Below, one piece after another: positions 12,501-27,500 of a stretch of DNA of 64,000 nucleotides. The notes beneath the pieces were generated by a model. It saw only the letters and a program-made list of their open reading frames with translations, made no database searches and was not told the DNA's origin. Positions within the stretch are counted from its first letter, which is position 1; each line of letters begins with the position of its first letter. The position numbers and the translations under genes are program-made. This DNA comes from Eumeta japonica (Eukaryota; Arthropoda; Insecta; Lepidoptera; Psychidae): assembly GCA_005406025.1 (NCBI GenBank), contig BGZK01001376.1:99174-163173 (forward strand). The letters are read 5' to 3'.

Positions 12501-15500
12501 CGTCCGGCGCGGCGGCGACAAACGAGCGCGGGTATTACGCGGCACGAATATTTTACTCTGCTTCGTAAAAAACAAAATCTCTCTCTACCCTCGTCTGCTC
12601 CATTCTCGTCGCCACGCTTAGAGATGAATCTAGGCTTCTATTTTAGTATGTATCGCCTACGATGTTTTCTTCTGTCTAAACAGTACACGTCATCGAATCA
12701 CCATTGTGCATATTTTAAGCCATACAAGCCTTTTTTTTTAAAATATATACTTCATTCAAATGGAAGTGCAATTTTCAAACGACAATAATTTATCATTTAA
12801 TAAGGGGGTGTGATTGTGCCATCAACACGCATGAGACAAGTTCAATGAAGAACTTAAGCTTGAAATATCGATGTAAGAAATGAGTGTCGACTGCGAGGGC
12901 TATTCTTTACCTGTCCGGAATATCAAAAAGAAACAAACATCTACCATTTAATATGGTTTTATTGCTTTTAAAAATATTCGCTACGATGGTCAATATACTT
13001 TTGCATATGCTAAAATCAATTTTTGTATCGATTTTTCCATTCTAATTGAGGTATCTCCAAAATGTAAATTTTGAATCCATTAACGGCCTCTTTGCGACTG
13101 TAAAAACGTTAACCACGTAATTTATTATTCACGCTTGGGAATAAACAGAAATTGTTTAGTGCCAAATAGGAACTGTACGGCGGATTACCCAACAATCTGA
13201 TCTTTTAACCATTCAAAAACCGCTTTGTTATGGCCGACGTGTGACAGCTAGCATTGTCATGATAAAGAATGATTCTGCGTTGTTTGTTTTTCTTTATTAT
13301 TTCTTCATAAACTTCTGGCAAACAAATGGTCGTGTACCACTCTGAATTAACCGTTTTATAATTCTCTTCTAGTGGCACTGTAATCGCATGTCCATTTATG
13401 CCAAAAAAACAGTCAACCATTTGCCTAAAATGCTTTTGGCACGAATCATTTTTGTTGGGTTTGGCTCATTTTGGAACACCCACACCGTTGACTGTTGTTT
13501 TGTTTCAGGATCATACTCATAGATCCAAGATTTATCACGTGTGTAGATATTTTAAATAGATTTTTACGCAACATGATTGTACTTTTTATCGTTTTTTTTT
13601 GCACCAGTCGACACGAGCCTATTTTTATCAATGCTCAAGTTGTGCGGAATCTAACGCGGACAAATTGTTTTTACATCCAAACTTTTATGTAATATCTTAT
13701 GTATGCTCGTTATGTTTATGTTCAGGGACGCCTTCATCTTGTGATATGTAACATGACGATCTTACATCATTAGTTCCCGCACAGCATCGATATTTTGTAG
13801 TGTAACAACCGATTTAGGATAACCTTCTTTAAATTCATCCGTGAGCATAGACTGCCCACAATCAAACTCACTAAACATGGTGATTTTGAAACAATACACG
13901 GTGATTTTCGATGGAACTTTATCCACAAAAGTCGAAGTGAGTTAAACGATTCACTGTTTTTTACATGAAACAATATTTAGTAATACTTTACGTTTTATCT
14001 TATAAAAGTATACCCCGACAGGCTTAATACTTTTAATTATTGATATATATATATATATATATATATGTGGCGATAATCATATTGGCGTAGGAATATAATC
14101 CGCTTAATGAAGCATCCTTAAAAATGGAAACTGAGTGTACTTATGTTACTCAATTAATAAGACAGATGACTCTAGATGAATGCGATAAATCAGAGAGAAA
14201 AAAGTACCGTCTGCTCTCCCTCAAGACCTAGAAGCGTCATTAGTTAGTCCTCGAGCGGCGGACAATTAAAAAGAGAGCGAAGTGTGAACAATAATTAAAA
14301 CTTTCTCTCCTCTAAATTTTTTTATTCGAGTTCCGGAATATTTATTTGAAAACTTTAATTTGATAGCTAGTTTGCTCATAAAGGTTTTCCCTTTAATGAA
14401 TTATTCGCCTATTACTTAAAATTTTTTTTATTCACATATTGTTATTTTTATGTATTTGCGTTTGCTTCTTAGAAGAGTAGGCAGATACCCCTCTACATAA
14501 TAAGATCCTTGCACACATCTCTTTTTTCACTGACATCCATCAAACGTTTTTAAAAGCAAGTTCATCCATTTCGAGTGCTTAAAATTTGGCCTTTCTAGTC
14601 TATGACACCAATATTGTTAGCAGATTTTCTATTCATGCCGACCCTAATGTCATGTGTACTGTAGATAATAAAATGTATGTTACCATAAATAAACCTATTT
14701 TATGATTCCAAACAGAATTTGTCTGAGTGTTAACGAAGTGAAACAATCTTGCATAGAATTAAACGTGTTACACAATACTTACATAATAAATTAGATAAGT
14801 ATATTTTATTGAGCTCCCACAATGCAGGCATGTTGCTGGTGTGAAGGCCGTAGAGATAAATCGGATGTATAATTAGAATCATCCCAGCCTTTGTTGAGCT
14901 TGTTTATAGCTTTAAAGCAGCTTATTAACAATGTTTATTTTTGTTTACAACCTGCTCTAATCTTCTCATTAGCGTTTAAGCGTCTCATACTAAAAGCAAC
15001 CTGATCTGTTTTTCTAATTTGTCAAAAAAAGTGTAACTTCAATACTAATGTATAATATAATGATAACGAAAATACACTGCGAGATAGCGGCGAGAATAGT
15101 TCCTCCCGATAAAGCGAAAACGGTTTGTAAATGTCATTCTAATATGAAAAATTCCTAAAATAATTATTTGTATAATTTGTTATAATGCTTATCATGAAAG
15201 TGACTTCGTCAAATGTAAAAAGCATTTTATTTGAGTAAATTTTTAGCAGTGTATCCGAAACACCATGAGGAAGACTTAACCCTTAATCGGACTTCAATTT
15301 GCTGAATGAAGATACAAAGAAAATAATGGTTAAGTTTAAAATGTACTAGAAGGCAGAATTAAGAAATACCCTGAGTCAAAGTATATATTTGAATTTGTCA
15401 AACACTCGAGTTCTACATAATAACACTATTGTAAATGAAGAAGACTACGACGCTTATTTAATAAACGCTAAGGTAGAGATAGAATTTAGATAGGATTGCG

Positions 15501-18500
15501 TTAAAAAAAACACCGAACCGAAGAATAAAAATGAATTATTGGAAAAAACTGGAGCTTAGGAAGACTAAAAAAGTTGCATCAGTACCTAACCTAGTCATCA
15601 GATCTAAAAATTAAAATAAAACATATGAATGTGCAATACAGGAAACCAGTGAAACAAGTGCAGTTGTAAATAAAGTTAAATTGAGCAAACAAGGTAAGGT
15701 GGTTGTAAAGTATAAAAACAGGGAAGATGTTGCAAAAACGAAGTCAATACCTAGTGACAATTTGGGGGGTTATTACATCGTTAATCAAGATAAAACTAAA
15801 GTACCCAGAATCAAACTAGTAGATATAAACAATGAGCTTCATAAAGATGAGCTATTGGGTGATTTAGGCAGCATCAATATAATTATTTAATTGAAGTTTT
15901 ACTACTATAGCTGATTATAAAAATAATAGGGATAAAAGAAATATTATCCTTCAGGTAATGGCTGATATTTATTTAGGTATTAAAAAATAAAATACATTGT
16001 TGTTGGTCATCAGTGTTATCGTGTGTGCGATGTATTAAACTTAAATATTTGTTACAAATGTGGAAGAACAAATCGCAAACATAAAAAAATGTAGTAATGA
16101 AGTGAAGTATTTTAATTTTGCCGGTGATTATAACAAAAAATATTGCACAAGTTCCATTAAAAATGTATTAATTTTTAATTTTTTAATATATCACTAGAAT
16201 ACCTTAAACACCCAAATATTTTACTTTCTTGGGTAAGATACGAGATCCGGGGGGTGAATAATGACAACAGTAACATGTGATCTAACAAAATTTACGACTG
16301 ACAATAGTAATAATAATAATAATATAGAGGATTTTTTTGATAACATAGAATTACTCAGCAAAAATTTTATCAACAAAAATTTCAAGAACAAAAATATTAT
16401 AATGCACGTTAATATGTAATATTTAAACTTAAATAACACCTCAAGACTAGAAGTGTTACTCGAGAGAGTGTTAACAAAACCACATATAATTGCTTGTACA
16501 TAGACATGGAATTAACCTTGTCCTAATATTTTCAGTTTAAATGATTGCAGCTTTTACTATAATGAGGGTTATGTCAACAAAGCTGATGTTGTTGATTTAT
16601 ACATCAGAAACAATATAGCACATTCGAGAAATATTGCGCTTGTTGGAGATTGTACATTTATCTCTGTTAACATAAAAATAAAACAAAATAATTCTTTAAA
16701 AAATACGGGAGTATATATATATATGTCACGCTATTAAAAAATAAGCCATTAGTGAATCACTAAAACAATATTTCACCAATAACGTAAAAGTTGAAAATCG
16801 TATAATAGTTGGTGATTTTAATTTTAATCTCTTAGCTGTAGATAATTCTAATGAAATATTCTTAAGAAACTTTTTGGACATGGGATTTTTTGCCTTATTT
16901 CAACAATATTACCTGACCAAGTGACATAGATTATTCTTCCATAGATAATATGTTTGTCAAGTCTCCACTAACCGGTGTTAATTCTGAGACTTATACAATG
17001 TCTTTTCTGAGCATTGTTCATTATTCTTGACTATTAATCATAAATGTAAGCACGTAGTAAATGACACTAAATCTGCCATTAATTATAAGAAACCATAAAA
17101 ATATTGTTGATGTTAACTGGACAGACTTCTTAACAAAGATTCACTTGAAGCAACTAATGCTCTAATAGGAAAAATTCAAGGGAGAAATTAATAAGGCCAC
17201 GACTTTACACAACGTAACAGAAAACACAAACCGCGCACTGAATCGATTACTGCGGGATTAATTAAATCATGCAATACTAAGAAGGAGCTTTTTAAGGCAT
17301 GACAATTAGACGACAACAATTGGGATTTTAAAGAAAAATATGTTATTTATTGCAAATTGTATATAAATAATGCAAAAACCTCTATGTGAATTACACTGGA
17401 AAATCTAAATTGTTTTACCAAAAATTAATAAAATAATGGAAACCAATAGCTCTACCTAATAGCTAAAAAATATTTTAATATTTTACCGAATAACTTGAGA
17501 AACTTATGTATGAAAAACAAAGCATTCAAAAAATTATTAACTTTCTAGTTTTGTAGATAATTACAATGATAGATAATTAATGTAGATAATTTTTATCTTT
17601 TTTTTTCCCTTTCCTTTATATAATTTAAATATGTGTTGTAATGTTGCCTAGCAACTAATAATGTCCTTTTGTAGCGGATTGACGCAAATAAACATGTATT
17701 TACTTTGATGTGACTAAGCCTACGCACTGTTGATTATATCAATTCTATGAGATACTTTGTTATTTTCTGGTAAATAAATTTGAATTTATATACAAATAGA
17801 TTATTTTAAGGTATCCATTAGCAAAGGGCTAATTAATATCTAACGCAATAAGCTCATGACCGTTTCGCATATAGGTGCACTGAAAATTTACGTACCAAGA
17901 TTTTTAATTAAATCGATTGTTCCTTCTTATACAGATCGTACATATTTAAATATACAAACTCACGTGCCAATAGACTTTATTTAATGCATTTACTTTGAAA
18001 ACCTTTTATTTCAATTACTTTAAAAGTTTAAGATAACAGTAATATTTTTAATAATAGTAATAATATTAAAACGGTATTAAATAATACGATAACAATATTA
18101 AATAATACAGTGACGTAATTTAATTTAATAACAACCTTTACTGATTAAAGTCTTCTTTAAACGACGTTAATCATTAATGAATTTAAGGCATTATCTCAAA
18201 TACACGATGACACTTTCGATGAAAAACGACCGAACGCGATTTGAGTAATGGCGAAAATAACTATGATTAAACCGAAAAGAATTACACTTCATTCGTTAAT
18301 TGTGAATGATATTAAATCTTAATAAAATTTAATATCCTGCAATTAGTTATATAAGTACATTATAGGATTATATAATTAATTAATTACTATACGATAGCGA
18401 AGTTTTACAAATTAATAACACTAGTAATATTATAACGAAGTTCACCCATTGCATAAGCTGTAATACCAGACTGAAATTGAAATCGGTTCACGGAACTATT

Positions 18501-21500
18501 CAGTTGTGATTGTTTCGCAAATGTTCAATATTTTGAGATCAAATTAATCAACATATTATTCTATATCAAGGTAAAATTCAATTTATTTCCATTTTATTGT
18601 TGTATCCATGGTAAAAATGATATTTTTCGAAAAGAGCAGTACGAAAATTGAGAGGGCCGGCATGTCATACTAGATTCTTCTTTAAAAGTTGGTCTGCTTT
18701 GGATATTTTGGTACTTTAGTATATTTCATATTGAAGCGGCTTAAGAGATTGTAAATAAATTTTGTACAAAAGCGGATTACGTCTTAGAGTTGCGGCAAAG
18801 AAACATGAGTGGGACCGCTAGAACAAAAAAATTGTTGGACTATTTAATAAATATCAATATGGCGTTTGAAATAAGACAAACGAAACATACGTTTGTTGTA
18901 ACAGACTACGACGCCATCTACATCTAGATGTGATATTTTATTTGTTTTAAACATCCAAACTATAAAAACATCGTGTTTATTAATTTCAGATAACCGCGTT
19001 CGCACGTATCGAGTACCTATCACGCAAATCAATCCAATTTTTTTGTACAACCCTGAAAATATGCATGAGATAGTGTAGAAGTTTTTATAAATATCATACT
19101 CTATTTCACAAAAACTATAGCCGAGTACTGAATATGTATTTTAAATCATTATCAATTCCAATTTAATTATCCTGAGTCTTAAACAAACGTTATATTATTC
19201 AATTCAATGAGAGAACAATTACTATATTACGAATTCACATTTGCATGTCACTTCATTCTTAAAAAGACCAGATATCGAGCCACAGATAAAAGTATTATAA
19301 TCCGACCGAACACCATAGACGAGGAACATTAATCTTTATTAGTTTACCATTTGGTATAAATAACGCAAAGTTTTAATCTATTCCTTGCTTGTTCCGAGAT
19401 AAATTTCATCCGTAAATTTTGTTAACACTCTCCAAATATTTGGCTAAATTATGCTTTCGCGTTCCGGAGCAATATTAAAATTAATAGCCGAGTATTATGT
19501 GACTAGAGTTGGCCTAAGTTTGTCGGAGTTTGTTTTTTGGTCTTTCCGAGAGTTGGAAATTCCGACTTTGCACTCTAGACGCCTTCGTCCCGCGAAACCT
19601 GATCGAGGGCAGCGCACGTCATGAAAATTTTATTTTGCGCACTAGTCGAAACGAAAATATTAAAAATGAAATCTTATTTAGTGTAGTGCGTATGTTGGTA
19701 CTATCGAGTTAAAGTTTTAAAATGTTTAAGCTGCGAAATCACTTTAAAATATCCTTATAAAATTACGCACAGAATTAAAATTTTGACATTTATTTTTGTT
19801 AATTTTTGGAACGAAGTTCCTTACGGCGGGCTTGGAGGAGATAGGGATTTTGCTGCGCGACCGAACTGAAAAAAATGTGATAGTAAAACCGTAAGAAAAA
19901 GTCCGTGGGATAAAACCGTAAGAATAAGAAAAAAGTCCGTGGAATAAAACCGTTAAATGAGACGTGCGCAGGCGCGACAGTCGTATATTTTTAGATATTT
20001 CGTTATTTTACTGCGCGTTTATTGGCGCAAGGTGACGCGAGCTCGGAGAACGGCGAACGCTGATTAGTGGATCACACCGGGCACGGCTGGCATGAGGCCG
20101 CGCGACTAGTTTACGACTTCGCGCGATTACCGAGAATCGGTCGGGGTTATTTTCCATTAACAAATATATGTCGGTAAAATATAAGAAATAAATCATAATA
20201 ATCGTAATTTTTTTCGAAAATAGAATTAACAATAGGAACAGAAAATGAAGATGATTGAAGAACAGACAGTAAGGAGTAAATGTCATAATTCCACTACAAC
20301 GATCACCAAACGATTTAAGTAGCATCTTATAATAAAAAATATTCCTGTCATAACACTTAAAGTACATTATAGTTTTTTTTGCAAATTGTGTCGATTCTAC
20401 ATTAGCCGAAGGAACTTCGTTCCTGCCTGGTGTCCCACGACACCACTCGTTTTTTTTTCAATATACCGAATAGTCGAAACATCGCTTCATTTGTGAAACT
20501 CGCTCCCGCGCGTTATTACAAATAGTTAAATGAAAATACAATTGTGCAATACAAATTATAATGAAAAAAATATTTATGATCGTTATTTAAAATTAAATGG
20601 TCTAATTATGTTTTATTTCTTTTATGATCTGGTTTAAACACTGACTCGTGTCCAGAAGCTGTGTGGTAATGTAGAATTTTATAAATTCAAACTGACAGCT
20701 CCGACTGAGAGAAAATCTAAATTGAATTAATTTCACTAGAGTGAAGGAGGTTTCCTCCGACCAACTGAATTCACTGCATTAATTTTTATTAGGGACGTCA
20801 AAATAACAGACAGAAACTCATCATTTCTTTACACCAATTTAGTATGGCCGGACTCGCGTGCTGAAGGTAGCGTAACATTAATCAATTGTCTACTACGATT
20901 CTTTTGAAATCTAACTAATATTATAATAAACGAAATCAACCAGTTTTTATTAGTTTTCTTCATCCATATTTGTATATGGCAATTGTAACAACAAATATAA
21001 TAAAATAACTTCTGTATACATTGGAAAATAACTAACAACTGCAATTATCTTTGTGAGTATACAAAGATATTTTTTGAATTACATGTTATGAAATTTCAAC
21101 ACAAAACTCGTCACATGGGATATTCAAAGATTTTAATACTTTTTGTAATACTGAAACTATTTTAACGATTTGGAACAATATAGGACAACCTTATGATCCA
21201 AAATTACGAATCATAAAAAATATTGTATGGCAACCTTATGTTTCAATATTATAAAAAAATATGCCAAAATTTTCATATGAATGTGAATATCTATAGGTAC
21301 AGTTTCCTATCAGATAGTATAGTATCAACATTGGGTAGGTGGTGAAGGTAAATTAGAAAATATCGTATTTTTGTTAATTAACATCTTTTTATTCAAGCCT
21401 TTAGGAAATTGTTTCTTTCATGCCAAATTTTAATTTTTTTTTTCACTGTTATTAAATTCATTATAAGCGAAATAAGGCCTACAACAAACCTTGGTAAATA

Positions 21501-24500
21501 TTCAAATTTATTCAAAGTCCAGTAATAATTCCTTGACAGAATTAACTGCATCCATTTTGACGACTACGCAATGACAGCCTGAATGTATTGAAATGTAAAA
21601 ATAAAAGTATTTTACCAGTGAGTTCTGAAATAAACTTTAATGGGAATTTCTATTTTTTTTAAATTAAATAGTGATTTGCGAAAATCGCAAATATATTCCG
21701 TTTTAAACAGCTTGCAATTTTCTACACCCTGTTTGGCACGAGATTGATGGATCCATTTGCGACACTGATCGCATCGTACCCGAGAGGTAATTAAATTGGT
21801 CTTGGTGGGTCGACGCCCACAATGAGGCCAGCTCGCAATTTCGCTTTCATCTTCTTTTAAAACGGTACCCTTATTTAGAATATGTATTTTTTTTAGATGA
21901 CTTTTATAACTAAATTTACAAAATATTTTTTTATAAACGAATTCCGTTAATATTCTAAGAAGAAAATATTTTTTTTTATTCCTGGGTAATAAATCTTAAA
22001 GACACGATTCGTTCATTAGGTTTATCAATGCTCAGTTTTCACTGGGCTTTCGGTAATGGACTTATTAAACTTTTGTCATTATTTGGTATAACTATGTACG
22101 TATAATGACTGACCCGTATTTAGTGCTACAGTGATAGATTTTTCGTTCACCATAATCAACACAACAGTAAGGTGACTTATTTGAATATCTACTTTTGTGT
22201 TTTACCCTTTATTACTATACAGTAACAATATCAATATAAATTTTTTCACAAGCATTTCTTTGTATTTATGTTATCAAGCCTTGAGTAAATATACACCCAA
22301 CTCTAGAGCGATTTGTAAAATTGCGAATTTTTACGTTATTTAAAATATTAGCGACGATATGGACTGTCACAATTCTTAGGAAGAGACAATTATTCGCACT
22401 AAATTTAACAGGATCTAGCTTAAAATAACACAGGTATTGTGCCTGAATTCACAAGTTCTAGTAGCACAATTCACAAATTTATAAAAGCATTATAAGTTCT
22501 AGCTGCATTTGTACCTGGCATTTTAGAAAACACATTCTCAAGCTTTCAGATGATTTGAACAATCACGATTTTTTTATTTATATAAAAAATTTTAAAACAG
22601 TTTTGAAGCTTTTTTCCTAATTTTCACGTGTCCTTTATTTGGTCGGTTTATAATCAATCGGGTGCTAGTTTGGTTATTATCTTTGCATTGGTATGGTCCA
22701 AAACATTTATCTAAAATTTATGTGGTGGAATGCATCAGAAAAAGATGTATGAAATCTATGAAAGAAATTGAGAAGTTCAGAAGAGAGTTTCGACGAGGGA
22801 CATCCTAGAAAATCTTTTGCAAACAACATTGGGAACAGACTTCACCAGCACCACGCTCGTTATTATATCCCCCGCTACATCTAAACGTGCTCAGATTAGA
22901 TCTAGTCTTCTGAACGGCATCGCACTACAGTACCTAGACTAAGCCATTCATAAAGTGAAGCACTAAGAAATCTAAAATGTAATTCGATTCAGATCAATGT
23001 AATAGTTTTTTCGTGATGCACGCACCTATAAACACATAAGAGCAGATGGAAATTCAATGAATCGGTTTATTACAGATAATCTTAAATGTTATAGCTTTCC
23101 TTAGTGTTACCATAAGTTTCCTACTCTATGTTTTCTTGAATATTTGTATATTTAAACGTCAGCAATCGAGTTATATCTTATCTTATGGCTTAAGAGCCGA
23201 AATAAAAAAGAAATCTAAGAATGTATGATTTAACAGTGAGATTATTAAAATCTGACACAATAAACTATTATAATTTTAATCATAAATAAATAGAAACATA
23301 CTCTAAAGTTATATGTGATCGGTATGCTCTTAATGGAAAAAAATAAATGAATAATATCATTAAGGGATCAATATGATAGCAAAGGTGTAACGAACTGCAC
23401 TCTATCTGGGCGTCGCGTCGATATGGAATCTTGTGAAATGTAATATACAAATTCATTAACGAAATTCCCCAAACCTAATACGCCTTATCGGAGATATTAA
23501 AAGCACCCCTTGAATCACAAGTGGCTGATATTGAATTCAAATTAATTCAGTGCCTGTCCTTTTGAAATTTTGAACCCTAAAACTAAATTAGAAACATTTA
23601 ATATGTTAAATATTATAACAGTCTAAGCTGTGAGTTGGACGCGAAGCCATGTCGAGTAATTTCATTGGATTACAATTGAAATCACTTTTTATTAACGGAT
23701 TTGAAAATTGTTCTTGGAACAGTCGTTGGGTATATTACGATTCTGTATTTTTTTACATACTTAAAATAAACTTATTTATTAAGGTCGTATTATGAAAATT
23801 AAAAAATTTGAAATGGAATTTTCGAATTACATCTTGACATTTTAGGATTCTAGAAATTTATTTAGATTATCTTCCGAGTAATGTTTGTACGTCACGGATT
23901 AATGATACAAAGTACTCACAGTTTGCGATATTCAAAAGAGTCCATTCAACTTACACTTCCTGAAAATTTTAACCGATTTGGCCCAGTAGATTACGAAGCC
24001 TCAAAAAGCCTCAAATCTGGAAGCCTGAAACATTTAATTTTCAGGAAAATTTTTTGAAGTAACTTTTAGACCGAATGATCGACCAAAATCAACTCTTTAC
24101 CCCAAAAAGTTGTATCGACTTTCGCAAACTGCATAAAAATCTAAATGATTTGTTTAAGATAAGTTATTGAATAAAAAAAAAATCATAGTAGTGTTTTTTT
24201 TTTTAATAATTCATAAACTACTTTTCTAATAAATTCAAAAACCAAATTAGGTCTTTTACTAAAAAACAACGCCGATAATCGTAAACCGCATCATAATTGC
24301 AAAAAATTTAAGAGATGGCCTACACGGTCAACCGTTTTTTTATAATTTTTTATGGCAACTTCGGTAGGCAAACGAGTACACGAGCCGCCACAGATAAAAG
24401 TAGAGTACGGCGATGAAGGGGAGGAGTGGGTTACCGGAACTCTTACTCATTGGACGAAAGGCAACAACGGAAGCTGTAATTCACATCCGTATTTTGTGAG

Positions 24501-27500
24501 AGAGTTTTATCTAACCGGTCGTGGCGGATCATTTTCATACCCCATCCAAGTTGGCCACAGCGTGGCTCTAGCACATGTAATGTTCACCCGGGGTAAATTG
24601 TACAATAGGCATAAAACAAAATAGTATACAATTGAAGAATATTCAGTGTTTTGAAGTCAATTTTATATGAATAAATTTAATTCACCGCTTGCGTTGCGGC
24701 AGGTCTTATTCGCGCCGCTGATAATCCAATACTGTCCCTCAATATCCTTATTTTGTTTTGAGGGACTAAGCCTCCCGTGTAGGCTCATTAGTTGGAGCTA
24801 TAGACCTAGGTCGTCGTCTTAACGTGCTCTCCGAGGCACGGAGTGAGTTGTTTAAATTGACTCAAGCTAAAAACAGATCGGCCATTCGTCTGCAGTCAGT
24901 ATCAAACTCCTTCCTGTCTGATCCGAAGCCGATGCTTTTTACCACTGAACCACCACGCTATAGTGTTTTTATATTTGTGGGACTTTCCATAAAAATTAAA
25001 AATATCCCTATTTTAGAAAACATCGATGCTTAAAACGTCATATTTTTGATCTTCACTAAGAAAATGAGGCAATGACTATTTTTATTGGCGTTTTTTTTTT
25101 GAAACTCCAACTTCATATGCTTTTGAACAATGTGTATCTTTAGTTTATACTCGATACAAGATTGTTTAAAAATTTACATGTGGCGCTGTAGTCGTATAGT
25201 GCGATCGATAGTAATGGAGTAGTAATCTTACGAAATCTAATAATTAAATCACATTAGCATGAACAATCTGTTCAGTATAGATATATAGTTTACAACTAAC
25301 AAGCCAAGTTTGCATCGAAACTATCTAATGCAAACAACTTTTACAATAAAACAACGCACTCTGTTCAGCTGGCGCCAACTTCATAGTTTCGGCTTGGCCC
25401 GGAACGTTGTTGGATCGCCACAGCACTTTGACTATCTGGTAGTACGCCACTGTCATGAAGAACAGTGGTATCCTGAAAAAATAAAGAAAACCTTAACGTA
25501 ATTCTATGACATTGTAGATGGCTTAGCTGGAATTTTAGGACACCTGCAAATGGCTGCGTTTAACACGGCAATATGAAAAACATGGGACCCTCTCGCTTGT
25601 GTATTTCTGAATCGGTTGTGTTAATAATATTATTTTGATTGTCAGTGGACCGATGATTATGATGTTTAAAATTAATTTCATTCTTTCCTACTTCTGTCTT
25701 TTTCACACTTTAAATTGTTCTTATTGATACAATATAATACAGTATGTAAATGAAAAGAACAGGTCTCTGTAATAGAACATAATATTGTATTCAGTCTCTA
25801 TTATTACTTTATGAAAGTCTAGTTTAGTCTGATTCATAATATAAAACATAAATAATTTAGTGTGAGAAGTAAATTATTCTCCCTGTGTCATTGCTTACTC
25901 ATTTTCTGTTTATATTTATTGACACTTTTATAACGCTTCGTGTAGTTAGAATATGATACTCTATGGCGGGAAAAAATGGCGCCGTGAAGCGACACGAAAT
26001 AAATGTATTTACAGTGCACGCCTTGTTGTCTATGTACAATACAACGCACCAAACTCTGCCGCTCTGAATTGCCTGCGAATAATCCATAGCGCAGTTTCAA
26101 CGCTCCCCTGCTTTTCCTTTATCTCCCACGCATTCCTATTTTACGTCATTGCGACGTCTCGTAACTAACTTCACACCTGCAGAGTTTTGTGCGTTGCATA
26201 ATACGTACTGTATAAAAATACAATTCACTTCTACGATAGAAAAATATCGGAATGTAATCGGAACACTTAGTTATTTTATAGTGAACTTTATAAAATTAGT
26301 TAATTTTTTCATATAATCTGCGTTTGCGATTGATTGAGTATACGGGCGCATTCGAAACTTCGTTTAATATTTTACCATACATGTTAATATAAGTTTTTAG
26401 TAATGCTATTTCTTTTTCAAGCTGAAAAACTTAAGTACTAACACATTGAAAAATATTCGGCTTTACAAAAATGTAAACAAGGAATTTGAAGGGTTCAGTA
26501 GCAAGGAAAATGCTCGTATCCGACCCACTTCCGGAGATAGGCTGCGGCCGCACATGTGATATTGTTTTCGTCTCTGCGCCGGGGCAACTCAATATCAAAT
26601 TTCGTACACTTGAATGCACACTCGATCGACGGTGGCCCAACGTAAAAATGTGTTGGAAAATAATATTGTGTTTTTTTCTTCCGGACGGATCCAATTTGGA
26701 TAATTCCACTTGAAAGAGATAACGCAATTAGTGTTGAGCAGTTCACTTTACTTTGGTGGCTTAGTATTCACGAAAAAGATCGAAATAAGAGATTATTATG
26801 GCAATTCTTCTTCATACGCCGTGAATAGGGCAAAGCCCTTTTCAGTTTCTGACAAAGTGGAGCTCGTAACCTGTCTTGTACACTCTCTGGCCCTGGTGTC
26901 TAGTGTTTTCTACATTTCCCTTAAAAACGAAAATTTTGTATGAAGTTTGATATTTACAGACTCGAAAGAGACCGACGTGATATTGTTATTATTTCAAAAA
27001 TGATTTAAACGAATAAAAACTCTATAAAGTATAAATTTTTAAGAGGAATACTTGTATTACGCTGTTTAACTATTTGTTGTACAAGCGAACTAGTGAAATA
27101 AAAGTGAAGCATTTACGTATGTTTATTTTTATTTCACATATTATACTAGTATTATAAAATTAAAGACTGAACATACATGTAACAATTTGTTAACAAATGG
27201 AATGCTGAAACTATTGAATATTTAAGAATCTATTTAGTAGTTCCAGATATTACACCTTCTACACAAAAAAAAACAAGTTTCAGCTCTTTACAGTATTAAT
27301 ATTTCTATGATAGGTAATACAATAATATCTTTTAGGGCATTAGTTTTGGATATTAAAGCCCTATAATTTATTATTGTATCATCTTTCATACAAACTTAGT
27401 ATACCTACGTACAATCAAAAATATCGAAGAAACGCACTGAAATGAGGAAACGAATCGAATTGTAAGTTAAATGGGCAGAAAATCCAACAGTCTGCGACAT

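Larger units (their letters stand above)
11370..25359 (-). other. Receptor intron 4 (13,990 bp)
   Basis: The longest intron. It carries an inverted-repeat lepidopteran element (11455-11585), a mariner remnant (about 12.96-13.96 kb), an AT microsatellite (14043), a decayed non-LTR retrotransposon (about 15.3-17.5 kb), a MITE-like element (19808-20423) and an ATG-started 90-codon ORF of unknown meaning (24352). 17.5-19.8 kb and 20.5-24.3 kb are AT-rich with no feature I can support. Confidence 0.8.

Noticed and set aside
19335..19373. Possible Ty3/gypsy reverse-transcriptase piece (FISLPFGINNAKF)
   Set aside because: Only about 13 codons fit and the flanks do not follow a polymerase; too short to report as an element.
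20008..20367. 119-codon minus-strand ORF
   Set aside because: Lies within the MITE-like element, has no recognised domain and an unbalanced Phe/Leu-rich composition.
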